A program made the translations under genes and the position numbers. A DNA stretch of 64,000 nucleotides from Lewinellaceae bacterium. Lineage in GTDB: Bacteria; Bacteroidota; Bacteroidia; Chitinophagales; Saprospiraceae. Location of the stretch: NCBI GenBank assembly GCA_020636325.1, contig JACJYC010000020.1:1-64000 (forward strand), in the 5' to 3' direction. Below the pieces are notes generated by a model. The model searched no databases. It saw only the letters and a list, made by a program, of their open reading frames with translations, and was not told the DNA's origin. Positions 1 to 8,471 of this stretch are shown here, one piece after another (within the stretch, counting starts at the first letter, position 1; each line of letters opens with the position of its first letter).

Positions 1-26
1 TGAGCGTTCCCTTTCCCGTTCTCCAC

Positions 27-63
27 TTTAACCTTTATCCTTTAACCTTTATCCTTTAACCTT
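27..63. repeat. Tandem TTTAACCTTTATCC repeat
   Basis: About two and a half copies of a 14-bp unit, TTTAACCTTTATCC, lie just downstream of the pseudouridine synthase stop codon. A related AAGGTTAAAGG run lies between ftsL and ftsI at 18752-18782, so this is a dispersed simple repeat. Confidence 0.8.
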
Positions 64-1141
64 GTTCCTCCTTCCTACTCTCCAAATACCCCCGCCACCG
101 GTCCAGACAGTTCTGGAAATCGCGGGGTAATTCCGACTCAAAGTACATCCGCTCGCCGGTCGTGGGATGCTCGAAACCCAGGGATTTGGCGTGCAGGGCG
201 TGGCGCGGCATGATATTGAAGGTATTTTCCACAAATTGCTTGTACTTGCTGTAGATGGTCCCTTTGAGGATATGGTCGCCGCCGTATTTGTCGTCGTTGA
301 AGATGGGGTGGCCCAGGTATTTCATGTGGACGCGGATCTGGTGGGTCCGGCCGGTTTCGAGGTTGCACTGCACCACGCTGACGTAGTAGAGGCTTTCGAG
401 CACCTGGTAATGGGTGACGGCCCATTTGCCCTGTTCACCGTCCGGAAAGGCGGCGAATTGTTTGCGGTAGCGCGGGTGGCGGCCGATATGGGCGTCGATG
501 GTGCCTCTTTTCTCTTTGGGTTCGCCCCAGACGAGGGCGATATAGGTCCGGTCAATGGTATGGTGAAAAAACTGCTTGGCCAGGTGGGTCATGGCGTATT
601 CGCTCTTGGCGACCACCATAAGCCCTGAGGTATTCTTGTCGATACGGTGCACCAGGCCGAGCTTGTCGTCGTGATTGCCTTCCATCACGGGCAGCGACTT
701 GAAATGGTAGGCCAACGCATTGACCAGCGTACCGCGGTGATGGCCTACCCCGGGATGCACCACCAGGCCGGCGGGTTTGTTGAGCACCAGCAGGTCGTTG
801 TCCTCATAAACGATGTTGAGCTGGATGTTCTGCGGAACGATCCCCACGCCATGCACCATGGGTTTGGGGAAGATGATCGAGATCTTCTGGCCGGGCTTGA
901 CCTTGAAATTGGGCTTCACCTCCTGGTTATCCACCAGGATAGCGCCCGACCGAATAGCATTTTGAACCCGGTTGCGCGATACGTTTTCCAGCCGGTCAAT
1001 AAGGAATTTGTCGATCCGGAGCGGGGATTGCTTCGGGTCGATCAGGATATTCTGATGGACGTAATAATCGTCTTCATTATCGTCATTCTCCTGCTCCTCC
1101 ATGGGGTCGTCATAGTCTTCCTTTTCGCTGATCATTTCCAT
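56..1141 (-). CDS. RluA-family 23S rRNA pseudouridine synthase (RluD-like)
   Basis: Predicted to isomerise uridines in 23S rRNA to pseudouridine. The 361-residue protein has an acidic N-terminal tail (about 1-35), an S4 RNA-binding domain (about 40-90, LRIDKFLIDRLENVSR) and the RluA catalytic domain, with HRIDKNTSG at 165-173, where Asp168 is the expected catalytic residue. The ATG start is followed two codons later by a second ATG. It is transcribed away from the PLP-enzyme gene across a 204-bp divergent gap that holds an inverted repeat. RluD, RluC and RluA share this layout, so the exact target uridines cannot be told from sequence. The acidic tail is longer than in E. coli RluD. Confidence 0.93.
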   Translation of the reverse strand: MEMISEKEDYDDPMEEQENDDNEDDYYVHQNILIDPKQSPLRIDKFLIDRLENVSRNRVQNAIRSGAILVDNQEVKPNFKVKPGQKISIIFPKPMVHGVGIVPQNIQLNIVYEDNDLLVLNKPAGLVVHPGVGHHRGTLVNALAYHFKSLPVMEGNHDDKLGLVHRIDKNTSGLMVVAKSEYAMTHLAKQFFHHTIDRTYIALVWGEPKEKRGTIDAHIGRHPRYRKQFAAFPDGEQGKWAVTHYQVLESLYYVSVVQCNLETGRTHQIRVHMKYLGHPIFNDDKYGGDHILKGTIYSKYKQFVENTFNIMPRHALHAKSLGFEHPTTGERMYFESELPRDFQNCLDRWRGYLESRKEEQG

Positions 1142-1151
1142 GTTTAGTGTT

Positions 1152-1262
1152 GGTCAAAAATTAACTTCCCTCTTTTAATTCAGTCTTTTAGCTCGAATAA
1201 GCTCATTGTCAATCGCTTATATCTTCTCTAAAAGACTGAAACCGGGAATTAATTATTTGACC
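1152..1262. repeat. Nested inverted-repeat element in divergent promoter region
   Basis: Outer arms GGTCAAAAATTAACTTCCC (1152-1170) and GGGAATTAATTATTTGACC (1244-1262) pair at 15 of 19 positions. Inner arms TTCAGTCTTTTAG (1179-1191) and CTAAAAGACTGAA (1228-1240) are perfect 13-bp complements. It fills the gap between two divergent genes and resembles the arm of the inverted repeat at 41794-41854. It could be a small mobile palindrome or a cis-regulatory structure. Confidence 0.6.
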
Positions 1263-1345
1263 GGTGTTTAATCTTGACCAACAAAAATACGGCTTTCAGG
1301 GGCCGGATCAAATGAATTTTTGCTTTTTTTGCCTGAACTAAAGGT

Positions 1346-2551
1346 ATGAACATGAAAAATCGCCTAGGATTCGGGTCCGTATGCGCCCGGGAACGAAAAG
1401 AGATCGGGTTCAATCCATCCCATCAATTGCCGATCCACGCCACCTCTTCCTTTGTATTTGACAACCTGCAGGAGGGCATCGATGTCTTTGCCGGGCGGAA
1501 GCCGGGGCATATTTACGGGCGTTTCGGCAACCCGACCGTCGATACCGTGGCGGAAAAGATCGCGTCGCTGGAAGGTTACGGACTGGCCGAACAACCGGTA
1601 TGCTACCTGCTCAGCTCCGGCATGGCGGCGGTCTCCACCCTGGCCATAGCCCTATTGAAATCGGGCGACAAGATCCTGACCCAGGGGAATATCTACGGCG
1701 GCACCACCTCCCTGTTCAACCAGATCCTGGCGCCGCTCGGCATCGGGTGCGAGCTGACCGACCTCGCTCAGTTGGACCAGGTGGCCGACCAACTCAAGCG
1801 CGATCCTGCCATCCGGATGATCTACGCGGAAACGCCGGCCAACCCCACACTGGCCTGCGTCGACCTGAAGGGGCTGGCGGAGGTCGCCCGAAATGCAGGT
1901 GTCTGGACGGCAGTCGACAACACATTTGCCACCCCTTACCTGCAGCAGCCATTTGCCCTGGGCATCGATTTCATCGTGCATTCCACCACTAAATACCTCA
2001 ACGGCCACGCCAATACCATCTCGGGCGCTGTGCTGGGAATGGACGCCGGCCTGATGCGCACCAAGGTTTATGCGGCGCTCAAGCTACTGGGCACCAACGC
2101 CAACAGCTGGGATGCCTGGCTGGTACACAACGGCATGAAGACCCTGGCCCTGCGCATGGAGCGGCATTGCGACAACGCCCAGGCCCTGGCGGAATTCCTG
2201 GAACAACACCCGAAGGTGGCCCGCGTCAACTACCTCAGTCTCCCCTCCCACCCCGACCATGAACTGGCCAAACGCCAGATGCGGCGGTTCGGCGGCATGC
2301 TGAGCTTCGAACTGAAAGGCGGCCTGGCAGCGGCGCACGCCTTCATCAACCGGCTGGAGCTTTGCACCCTGGCCCCAACCCTGGGCGATGTGGACACGCT
2401 GGTCATGCACCCGGTGTCGATGTCGCATATGAATGTACCCAAGGAGATCCGCGAAGCGGCCGGCATCACCGACGGCCTGGTGCGGATCTCGGTCGGGATC
2501 GAGGATGCGGCGGATCTGATCGGGGATGTGGGCGGGGCGTTGGAGGGGTGA
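1346..2551 (+). CDS. Cys/Met metabolism PLP-dependent enzyme (methionine gamma-lyase / cystathionine gamma-synthase type)
   Basis: A trans-sulfuration enzyme of the Cys/Met metabolism PLP family, with 401 residues, the usual length. Visible signatures are YGRFGNPT (57-64), which in this family contacts the PLP phosphate of the neighbouring subunit, SSGMAA (90-95) for cofactor binding, and HSTTKYLNGH with Lys216 as the PLP Schiff-base lysine. The family includes methionine gamma-lyase, cystathionine gamma-synthase and -lyase, and O-acetylhomoserine sulfhydrylase; motifs alone do not separate these. Methionine gamma-lyase is a reasonable guess. The start is the ATG at 1346, after AAAGGT. No riboswitch was recognised in the leader. 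Confidence 0.92.
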   Translation: MNMKNRLGFGSVCARERKEIGFNPSHQLPIHATSSFVFDNLQEGIDVFAGRKPGHIYGRFGNPTVDTVAEKIASLEGYGLAEQPVCYLLSSGMAAVSTLAIALLKSGDKILTQGNIYGGTTSLFNQILAPLGIGCELTDLAQLDQVADQLKRDPAIRMIYAETPANPTLACVDLKGLAEVARNAGVWTAVDNTFATPYLQQPFALGIDFIVHSTTKYLNGHANTISGAVLGMDAGLMRTKVYAALKLLGTNANSWDAWLVHNGMKTLALRMERHCDNAQALAEFLEQHPKVARVNYLSLPSHPDHELAKRQMRRFGGMLSFELKGGLAAAHAFINRLELCTLAPTLGDVDTLVMHPVSMSHMNVPKEIREAAGITDGLVRISVGIEDAADLIGDVGGALEG

Positions 2552-2615
2552 AATGGTAGGGAGGAGCAATGCAAAATGTAAAAGTTAATTTTTAACCCAA
2601 TCCGCCTGAAAGGGC

Positions 2616-2623
2616 TACTTTTG
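2616..2623 (+). promoter_or_regulatory. Bacteroidota-type -7 element TACTTTTG
   Basis: TACTTTTG matches the Bacteroidota -7 consensus TAnnTTTG, 43 bp before the ATG of the ligase-like gene. A T-run at 2589-2593 lies about 22 bp upstream as a weak -33 element. Confidence 0.5.
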
Positions 2624-2666
2624 CCGTTACCCGTTTATCCAATCAATCAACATCAAAACTTTGTTC

Positions 2667-3950
2667 ATGAGCTGGACCGTTCCTTCGAAGAAATCGATGG
2701 TCCTCTTTTTTCTTGTACTGACCGCATTTTCGCTGGTTTATTCCCCATTTCTGCTGTCCGACGGTTTCATCGGCTTGAGCGCGCTGGCTTTTTTCAAATG
2801 GAAGAACGCCAAAGGTCAGCTGAGCTTCATGCCGGATGTTGAGCGTTTTCGCATCCTTTCCCCGTTGAGGCCTCATTTTCCGGTGTTGTCCTTTGTGCTG
2901 GTTTTTGCCGTTGTGCTGTGGGCGGGGTGGCCGGTCCGCGACTGGGATTTCTGGTTTGACCGACTGCGGATGAAGGCGCCGTTTCTGGTGCTGCCGTTCA
3001 CCTTCATCCTGCTGCCTGAAATTACCCGCCGGGAATACCTGGGCGTATTGTACTTTTTTGTAGCCATTTTATTCCTGACCTGCATCGGGGTGGGCATCAA
3101 TTACCTCAACCATTTTGATGAGATCAATATCGCCTTGAAAGAAGGGCGTTCCATTCCGGTACCCCGCCACCATATCCGGTTCAGCGTTCTGATGTCCATC
3201 GGGATTGTAGCGGGCCTGTATTTGTACCGCGAAGGATTTTATCTGTTCCGGCAATGGGAAAGGAAGCTGGTCGGCGGGATGACGTTGTTCTTGTTTGTAT
3301 TCATCCATGTATTGAGTGTCCGGTCCGGATTAGCCGCCCTTTACTTTGCCCTGTTCGTGCTGTTGGTAAGATATATCCTGATGAAGCGCAAATACCTGAT
3401 CGGTCTGGGGCTTGCAGCCGCTCTTTTGGCCGTACCCTTTATGGCCTATAAAACGGTTTCGAGCTTCCAGGCCAAGGTGGATTATATGCGCTACGATTGG
3501 TATATGTTCCGGCAAGGCGAAGGCGGGATCAATTCGGACTCCGGGCGTTTTGCCTCCCTGGCGGCGGGCTGGGATATTTTCCGCAAGCACCCGTTAGCGG
3601 GGGTCGGGGCAGCCAATCTGCGGGTGGAAGTACGCGACTATATCGAAAAACATTATCCCGGCTTTGAGGTCCATATGCCTCCCAATCAGTTCCTCTACGT
3701 CATGAGCGGAACCGGCCTGATCGGGTTGGCCGTTTTCATCTTCGGTTTCTTTTATCCGCTGATGATCCGGACGATGCGGCGGGATCTTTTTTTTCTCGGC
3801 CTTTACGCCATCCTGCTGATGAATATGATGACGGATCACTCCATGGAGGCGTCGATGAGCGTGGGGATGGCCTGTTTTTTTTCGTTGCTGGGGTTGAAGA
3901 GGGGGAGGGTGAGAGAGGGTGAGGGGGTGAGAGAGGGAGAGAGAGGGTGA
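2667..3950 (+). CDS. O-antigen ligase-like polytopic membrane protein
   Basis: Predicted inner-membrane protein of the O-antigen ligase (WaaL/Wzy, PF04932) type, with about 10-12 hydrophobic segments and a large polar loop in the C-terminal half (about 255-340) carrying GRFASLAAGWDIFRKHPLAG, the usual signature region. It would join or polymerise surface polysaccharide at the periplasmic face. The start is taken as the ATG at 2667; an in-frame TTG at 2661 is possible. The last 17 or so codons (RGRVREGEG...) are encoded by the GAGAGGGT tandem repeat, so the stop codon lies inside a simple repeat. No glycosyltransferases adjoin it, so its substrate is unknown. Confidence 0.85.
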   Translation: MSWTVPSKKSMVLFFLVLTAFSLVYSPFLLSDGFIGLSALAFFKWKNAKGQLSFMPDVERFRILSPLRPHFPVLSFVLVFAVVLWAGWPVRDWDFWFDRLRMKAPFLVLPFTFILLPEITRREYLGVLYFFVAILFLTCIGVGINYLNHFDEINIALKEGRSIPVPRHHIRFSVLMSIGIVAGLYLYREGFYLFRQWERKLVGGMTLFLFVFIHVLSVRSGLAALYFALFVLLVRYILMKRKYLIGLGLAAALLAVPFMAYKTVSSFQAKVDYMRYDWYMFRQGEGGINSDSGRFASLAAGWDIFRKHPLAGVGAANLRVEVRDYIEKHYPGFEVHMPPNQFLYVMSGTGLIGLAVFIFGFFYPLMIRTMRRDLFFLGLYAILLMNMMTDHSMEASMSVGMACFFSLLGLKRGRVREGEGVREGERG

Positions 3951-3967
3951 GAGGGTGAGAGGGTGAT
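3901..3967. repeat. GAGAGGGT-type tandem repeat
   Basis: Imperfect 7-8-bp repeats (GAGAGGGTGA) cover the 3' end of the ligase-like gene and its stop codon. The complement, CTCTCACC, recurs at 9989-10077 and 20885-20958. Just downstream is ACTTCGCTCAGCATAG, related to GAGCGAAGTCGAAG near 34196. Confidence 0.85.
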
Positions 3968-4068
3968 GCTTAGACTTCGCTCAGCATAGGGAGAGAGAGT
4001 GGGAGGTTCGGCGCTGTCATTCTACGGCGGTTGGCTATCCGACAGCGGGCTGAGCGGAGCCGAAGCCG

Positions 4069-4377
4069 GGACCGTTCAGCATTTTGTGTCAACCGGATTT
4101 TCAGCATGCGCAGCATGTTGAAAATCAAATCTTTGCGTCTTTGCGTCTTCGCGAGAAAAACACTGCTTTGAACAGCCTCTTGTACCAACCGGATTTTCAG
4201 CATGCGCAGCATGTTGAAAATCAAATCTTTGCGTCTTTGCGTCTTCGCGAGAAAAACACTTTATTGAACGGCCTCTTGTGCCAACCGGATTTTCAGCATG
4301 CGCAGCATGTTGAAAATCAAATCTTTGCGTCTTTGCGTCTTCGCGAGAAAAACACAGTTTTGAACAGCCTCCTACTT
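4069..4377. repeat. Three tandem 96-bp copies of a hairpin-bearing dispersed element
   Basis: Units start at 4090, 4186 and 4282, exactly 96 bp apart. Each has CAACCGGATTTTC, an imperfect stem (TTTTCAGCATG pairing with CATGTTGAAAA across CGCAG), two TTTGCGTC repeats and a tail ending near TTGAACAGCCTC. The lead-in GGACCGTTCAG is at 4069. A diverged copy in the opposite orientation lies at 53142-53251. The array sits between convergent genes (ligase-like and ftsZ). Units abut without spacers, so it is not a CRISPR array, and short reading frames across it are repeat translations. Confidence 0.93.
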
Positions 4378-4411
4378 TTACATTCACATCTTTGCATTTT
4401 GCATTTTCCCT

Positions 4412-4463
4412 GAAAAACCTAAATCCGCATGCCCACTCCCGAGGGAGCAGGCAGCGGATTTAG
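4412..4463 (-). terminator. Intrinsic terminator of the dcw operon
   Basis: Arms CTAAATCCGC and GCGGATTTAG enclose paired TGCC/GGCA and CTCCC/GGGAG, giving a 19-bp interrupted stem with a tiny loop (4419-4463). Read on the minus strand the stem is followed by GTTTTTC. It lies about 160 bp after the ftsZ stop codon. It could also stop readthrough from the plus strand, where the T-run is absent. Confidence 0.75.
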
Positions 4464-4561
4464 ACGCGTATAGTTGGAAAGGCAAATGCGCTTTATTGAG
4501 GAATCAAGCCTGCCTGCATGCCGTCGTCATAGGCTTTGGCCGCCGGAGACCGGCAAGGCAG

Positions 4562-4615
4562 GGAACTGAAGAATTGATCGATGTATGATTCAGTTCCTCA
4601 AATACTCAATTCTTC
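4562..4615. other. Competing short inverted repeats 3' of ftsZ
   Basis: GGAACTGAA (4562-4570) pairs with TTCAGTTCC (4589-4597), and the overlapping GAAGAATTGA (4568-4577) pairs with TCAATTCTTC (4606-4615). The two stems are mutually exclusive. It may be only a simple GAATTGAAG repeat. Nothing else was seen between 4464 and 4625. Confidence 0.3.
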
Positions 4616-4625
4616 GAATCCTCAT

Positions 4626-6098
4626 TTAATCCACATTGTCGTGCAGGAAGGAATTCCCTTCCCGCAGGCCGCCGTCCTCGTCGTCTGAAATGGTCCATTT
4701 GGACATTTCGTATTCGCCGGAATGGGGCACATCATCCAACTGAACGCCGCGGCGCATATAAGCCGGCTGGCCTTCCAGTTCGTTGATGGTTTGCGGATTG
4801 TTCAGCTTCAGGTTCACATTGCGCAGGCGCTCGCGCCGACGGGCCTCTTCCTCCTGGAAGCGGCGTTGTTCCTCCTCATCTTTTTCCTTGTCGACACCGT
4901 TCCGGAACGGCTCATCGTACGTAAAGCGATTGCGGTTGTAGCGGTCTACGGAATTCTGGAAATCCGTGAACTCGACGGTCGGAGCGGGTTTGGATCTGGA
5001 ATCGTCAAATCCGATATCCGACAAAGTGGGCTGGATATTTTTTTCTTTTTTTGGGCTACGCCCGGCAGGGTCGTCTTCATCGTCCAGCGAGACGACGATG
5101 CGATCGTTGGCCTGGTTGCCGCTGCGCTGACCCGGGCCGGGGCGATGCTCAAAGCCGGTGGCGATGACGGTCACGCTGATCTTGTCGCCCAGCTTTTCGT
5201 CAAAGCAGTTACCCCAGATGAGGTCGGTGCCGAAGCCGGCTTCCTCCTGGACGAATTCGGTGATTTCAAAGATCTCGTCCATGGTCACCTCTTTCTTGCC
5301 GGAGGTGATGTTGAGGAGGATGTGCTTGGCGCCCTGGATGTCGTTGTCCTCGAGCAACGGCGAATGCAGGGCTTCGTCAACGGCGCGGCGGGCGCGGTCT
5401 TCGCCTTCAGCGGTAGCGGTACCCATGATGGCTACGCCGCTGTCGCGCATGACGGTATTGACGTCCTCAAAGTCGACGTTGACATAACCCGGTACCGTAA
5501 TGATCTCGGCGATCCCTTTGGCAGCCGTGGTCAGGATGTTGTCGGCTTTGGAGAAAGCGTCGGACAGGGAGAGGTTGCCGTGGATCTGGCGCAGTTTGTC
5601 ATTGGAAATGATGATGAGCGTATCCACGTGCTTTTTCAATTCAGCCAGGCCTTCGCTGCCATGCGTCATTCTGCGGCGACCTTCGAAAACGAAGGGCAGC
5701 GTCACGATGCCGACCGTGAGGATGTCCATCTCCTTGGCTGTTTTGGCGATGATGGGCGCCGCGCCGGTGCCCGTACCGCCGCCCATACCCGCGGTGATGA
5801 ACAGCATCTTGCAGTTATTCTCGAGGTACTTGCGGACTTCCTCGATGGATTCCTCGCAAGCCAGTTTGCCGATATTGGGTTTTGACCCGGCGCCGCGGCC
5901 TTCGGTCAGGTTGGGCCCCAATTGTATTTTGGTCGGGACAGGGCTGGTGTCCATGGCCTGGTTGTCGGTGTTGCAGATCGCGAAATCTACGCCGATGATA
6001 CCTTGGCTGTACATGTGGTTGACCGCATTGCTGCCGCCGCCGCCCACGCCGATCACCTTGATGATCGGACTTTCGTCCCTGGGAAGATCAAAAGTCAT
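4626..6098 (-). CDS. ftsZ: Cell division protein FtsZ
   Basis: Tubulin-like GTPase that forms the cytokinetic ring. The 490 residues include a GTPase core with GVGGGGSNAV (17-26) and the tubulin signature GGGTGTG at 106-112, and a T7 loop (NVDFEDVNTVM, about 208-218) that completes the GTPase site of the next subunit. A long polar, charged C-terminal linker (about 330-480) ends in an acidic tail, longer than in E. coli, as is common in this phylum. It is the last gene of the dcw operon, 93 bp after ftsA, and is followed by a hairpin terminator. ATG start at 6098. Confidence 0.98.
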   Translation of the reverse strand: MTFDLPRDESPIIKVIGVGGGGSNAVNHMYSQGIIGVDFAICNTDNQAMDTSPVPTKIQLGPNLTEGRGAGSKPNIGKLACEESIEEVRKYLENNCKMLFITAGMGGGTGTGAAPIIAKTAKEMDILTVGIVTLPFVFEGRRRMTHGSEGLAELKKHVDTLIIISNDKLRQIHGNLSLSDAFSKADNILTTAAKGIAEIITVPGYVNVDFEDVNTVMRDSGVAIMGTATAEGEDRARRAVDEALHSPLLEDNDIQGAKHILLNITSGKKEVTMDEIFEITEFVQEEAGFGTDLIWGNCFDEKLGDKISVTVIATGFEHRPGPGQRSGNQANDRIVVSLDDEDDPAGRSPKKEKNIQPTLSDIGFDDSRSKPAPTVEFTDFQNSVDRYNRNRFTYDEPFRNGVDKEKDEEEQRRFQEEEARRRERLRNVNLKLNNPQTINELEGQPAYMRRGVQLDDVPHSGEYEMSKWTISDDEDGGLREGNSFLHDNVD

Positions 6099-6191
6099 GA
6101 TTCCTGCTTTTAAGTGAAAACTTGCCGGCGGGCCTCGGTTAGTATCAGTAGGCGCCCGTCCAACGATTAAATATTGCGTCTAAAAAAAATC

Positions 6192-7517
6192 TTAAAAATC
6201 CTTATCCGGTTCCGCTTCGAACCATTCCTTGGTTTTGCGGAAAAGTTGCTCGTACCACTTGTTGCCGTCCTGGTCCTTGACAGCGACCGTTTCGGCCTCC
6301 ACCTTTTCGGCAACCGGCGTCGGGGGCGTCTTGCCCGCCTCAAGGTCTTCGATCCCCTTGAGCAACAAGCCGATAGCCGTAGCGTAGATCGGACTGTTGA
6401 GCTGGGCTTTGTAGCCGTGGGCCAGGCGCTCGATCGGCAGTCCTACCCGGGTATCGAAACCCGTGTGGAAGGCCGTCAGCTTGTCGATATGGTTGAGCAG
6501 GGCGCCGCCGCCTGTGAGCACGATCCCGCCGATGAGCTTTTTCTCGTACCCCGACCGGCGGATCTCCCAGACCACGTAATCCAGGATCTCTTCCACCCGG
6601 GACTGAATGATCATGGCCAGGTTCTTTTCCGAGATCTCCTTGGGATCGCGGCCTTTCAGGCCCGCTATGGTGATGATGCGGTTATCGTACACTTCTTCAG
6701 CAAGGGCGGAGCCGAATTTCACCTTGAGCTTCTCGGCTTGCTGCACCATTACGTTGCAACCTTCCTTGATGTCCTTGGTGATCACGTTGCCGCCGAACGG
6801 AATGACCGCCGTATGCCGGATGATCCCGTCCTGGAAGATGGTAATGTCGGTTGTGCCGCCGCCGATGTCCACCAGGGCGATACCGGCTTCCTTTTCCTCA
6901 TCGCTGAGGACGGCCGCTGCCGAAGCGATCGGCTCCAGGGTCATGTTGGCGACCCGCATGCCGGTCCGTTCCACACAACGGTGAATGTTGTTGGAGGCGG
7001 TGATCTGGCCGGTAATGATGTGGAAATTCGCTTCCAGGCGAATCCCCGACATGCCGATCGGATCGGCGATGCCTTGCTCGCTGTCCACGGTATATTCCTG
7101 CGGGATGACATGGAGGATCTTGTCGCCGGGCGGCAACACCAGCTTGTACATGTCGCTGACAAGGCGGTCAATGTCCCGCTGGCTGATCTCCGTATGGTCA
7201 TTGTCCCGGGTCAGGATGCCGCGGTGCTGCAGGCTTTTGATGTGCTGGCCGGCAATGCCGACATGGACCACATCAAATTCAAGCCCCGAGCTGCGTTTGG
7301 CCAGGCCGGTTGCATCGGAAATAGCTTTAACCGTTTTCTCAATGTTCGAAACAACGCCGCGCAACACACCTTCCGAATCTACTTTGCCGAAGCCCAGTAT
7401 TTCCAGTTTGCCGTGCTCATTGCGGCGGCCTACCACGGCGCAGACTTTGGTAGTCCCTATGTCGAGGGCCGTGACTACGCCGGAGTTAACAGGTTTTGGT
7501 TCCATAATACGCGTCAT
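6192..7517 (-). CDS. ftsA: Cell division protein FtsA
   Basis: Actin-like ATPase that anchors FtsZ to the membrane and recruits later division proteins. The 441-residue product has the phosphate 1 motif near the start (ALDIGTTKVCAVVG, about 18-31), the SHS2/1C insertion, the phosphate 2 region (ALVDIGGGTTDITIF) and the adenosine motif (GGIVLTGGGALL). The C-terminus (EQLFRKTKEWFEAEPDKDF) includes an amphipathic stretch suited to membrane binding. It lies between ftsQ and ftsZ, as in most dcw clusters. The 137-bp gap to ftsQ is A+T-rich and may hold an internal promoter. Confidence 0.97.
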   Translation of the reverse strand: MTRIMEPKPVNSGVVTALDIGTTKVCAVVGRRNEHGKLEILGFGKVDSEGVLRGVVSNIEKTVKAISDATGLAKRSSGLEFDVVHVGIAGQHIKSLQHRGILTRDNDHTEISQRDIDRLVSDMYKLVLPPGDKILHVIPQEYTVDSEQGIADPIGMSGIRLEANFHIITGQITASNNIHRCVERTGMRVANMTLEPIASAAAVLSDEEKEAGIALVDIGGGTTDITIFQDGIIRHTAVIPFGGNVITKDIKEGCNVMVQQAEKLKVKFGSALAEEVYDNRIITIAGLKGRDPKEISEKNLAMIIQSRVEEILDYVVWEIRRSGYEKKLIGGIVLTGGGALLNHIDKLTAFHTGFDTRVGLPIERLAHGYKAQLNSPIYATAIGLLLKGIEDLEAGKTPPTPVAEKVEAETVAVKDQDGNKWYEQLFRKTKEWFEAEPDKDF

Positions 7518-7654
7518 TTAAATGAGTGTATGCCCCTTCTGAACATACGGAAAAATCGTTGCAAAATAAAACAAAAAATTTATATTTCAAAATTTTTATC
7601 ACAAAAAATTACAATTTTTTTATTGGTACTGACCTGAAGGTCAGTATCTATTCA

Positions 7655-8449
7655 TCATTTCACCCCGACTACCTGGCCCTTGTAGCGCAGGTCGACCGCA
7701 CGGTATTTCTGCCACCCTTCGATGCTCGTGACTTCCTGGTAGAAAATCTTCAGCCGCCTCAGCTTCTCTCCCGCATCCGTCATCTGACCGAACAGGACCT
7801 TGGCCGGACCAACCTTCGCCACCAGCGTGATCTCACCCCGGTTGCTGACGTGGATCTGTTCGATCATCGCCATCAGCAGTTCATCCTCCCGGATCAGGTC
7901 CGCCAGCTGATAGACATCCTTCAGGGTATTCTTCTTGCGCTCCAGGAACTCCGGCGTATGCGGCGGAATATTCCCGGTAGCCACCAGCACCCGCGCGGAG
8001 AAATGCGGCGACAGCGGCATCTTGACCCCCTGATCGTCGAGGTAGTAGTTCAGGCCGTTGTTGTCAATGATCCGAAGGATGGGCGTTCTTTGTTCCACCT
8101 CGATCCGGACCCGGTTCTTGGCGTCCACATAGGCTTCCGCATCCAGGATAAAAGGTTCTTCTTCCAGGACCTTTTCCAGGCGGTCGATCTCCAGCTCCCG
8201 CACCGACAATGCGGTCAGGGGGATGCCGAAACTGCGATCGATCACCTTTTGAATATCTTCCTTTGTGATCAGCAGGGCGCCTTCCTCCAGCGGTTCCACC
8301 TCGATGACGATATCGGCTACACTATTGCCGCCCTTCCATTCCACGGCGGTCATGATCACCATGATAACCGCGATGCCCCCGGCAATGAGGCCGAGTCTCT
8401 TCAGCATCCCGATATATTCTTCCTTAATGATCATTGCGCCATTCAACAT
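7655..8449 (-). CDS. ftsQ: Cell division protein FtsQ/DivIB
   Basis: Single-pass division protein with a short cytoplasmic N-terminus, one membrane segment (about residues 18-38) and a periplasmic POTRA/FtsQ domain, connecting early and late divisome proteins. The 264-residue sequence is poorly conserved, as usual for FtsQ. The assignment rests on topology, the FGIPLTALSVRELEIDRLEKVLEEEPFI-like POTRA region (about 80-110) and position between murC and ftsA. ATG at 8449, with in-frame ATGs at codons 6 and 15 as alternatives. It begins 22 bp after murC. Confidence 0.88.
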   Translation of the reverse strand: MLNGAMIIKEEYIGMLKRLGLIAGGIAVIMVIMTAVEWKGGNSVADIVIEVEPLEEGALLITKEDIQKVIDRSFGIPLTALSVRELEIDRLEKVLEEEPFILDAEAYVDAKNRVRIEVEQRTPILRIIDNNGLNYYLDDQGVKMPLSPHFSARVLVATGNIPPHTPEFLERKKNTLKDVYQLADLIREDELLMAMIEQIHVSNRGEITLVAKVGPAKVLFGQMTDAGEKLRRLKIFYQEVTSIEGWQKYRAVDLRYKGQVVGVK

Positions 8450-8471
8450 TTAGCTTCGCATGCTCCGGCTG

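Noticed and set aside
1262..1345. SAM or other riboswitch ahead of the Cys/Met enzyme gene
   Set aside because: No conserved riboswitch core was recognised; only the inverted repeat upstream is evident.
4090..4377. CRISPR-like array
   Set aside because: The units are 96 bp and abut directly with near-identical sequence throughout, so there are no spacers, and no cas genes are present.
4722..5885. Long plus-strand ORF opposite ftsZ
   Set aside because: It is the antisense shadow of a clear FtsZ gene. High G+C codon bias gives long antisense frames. The same applies to those opposite ftsA (6174-7637), murC, murD, korA (25241-27211) and the flavoprotein (27318-29027).
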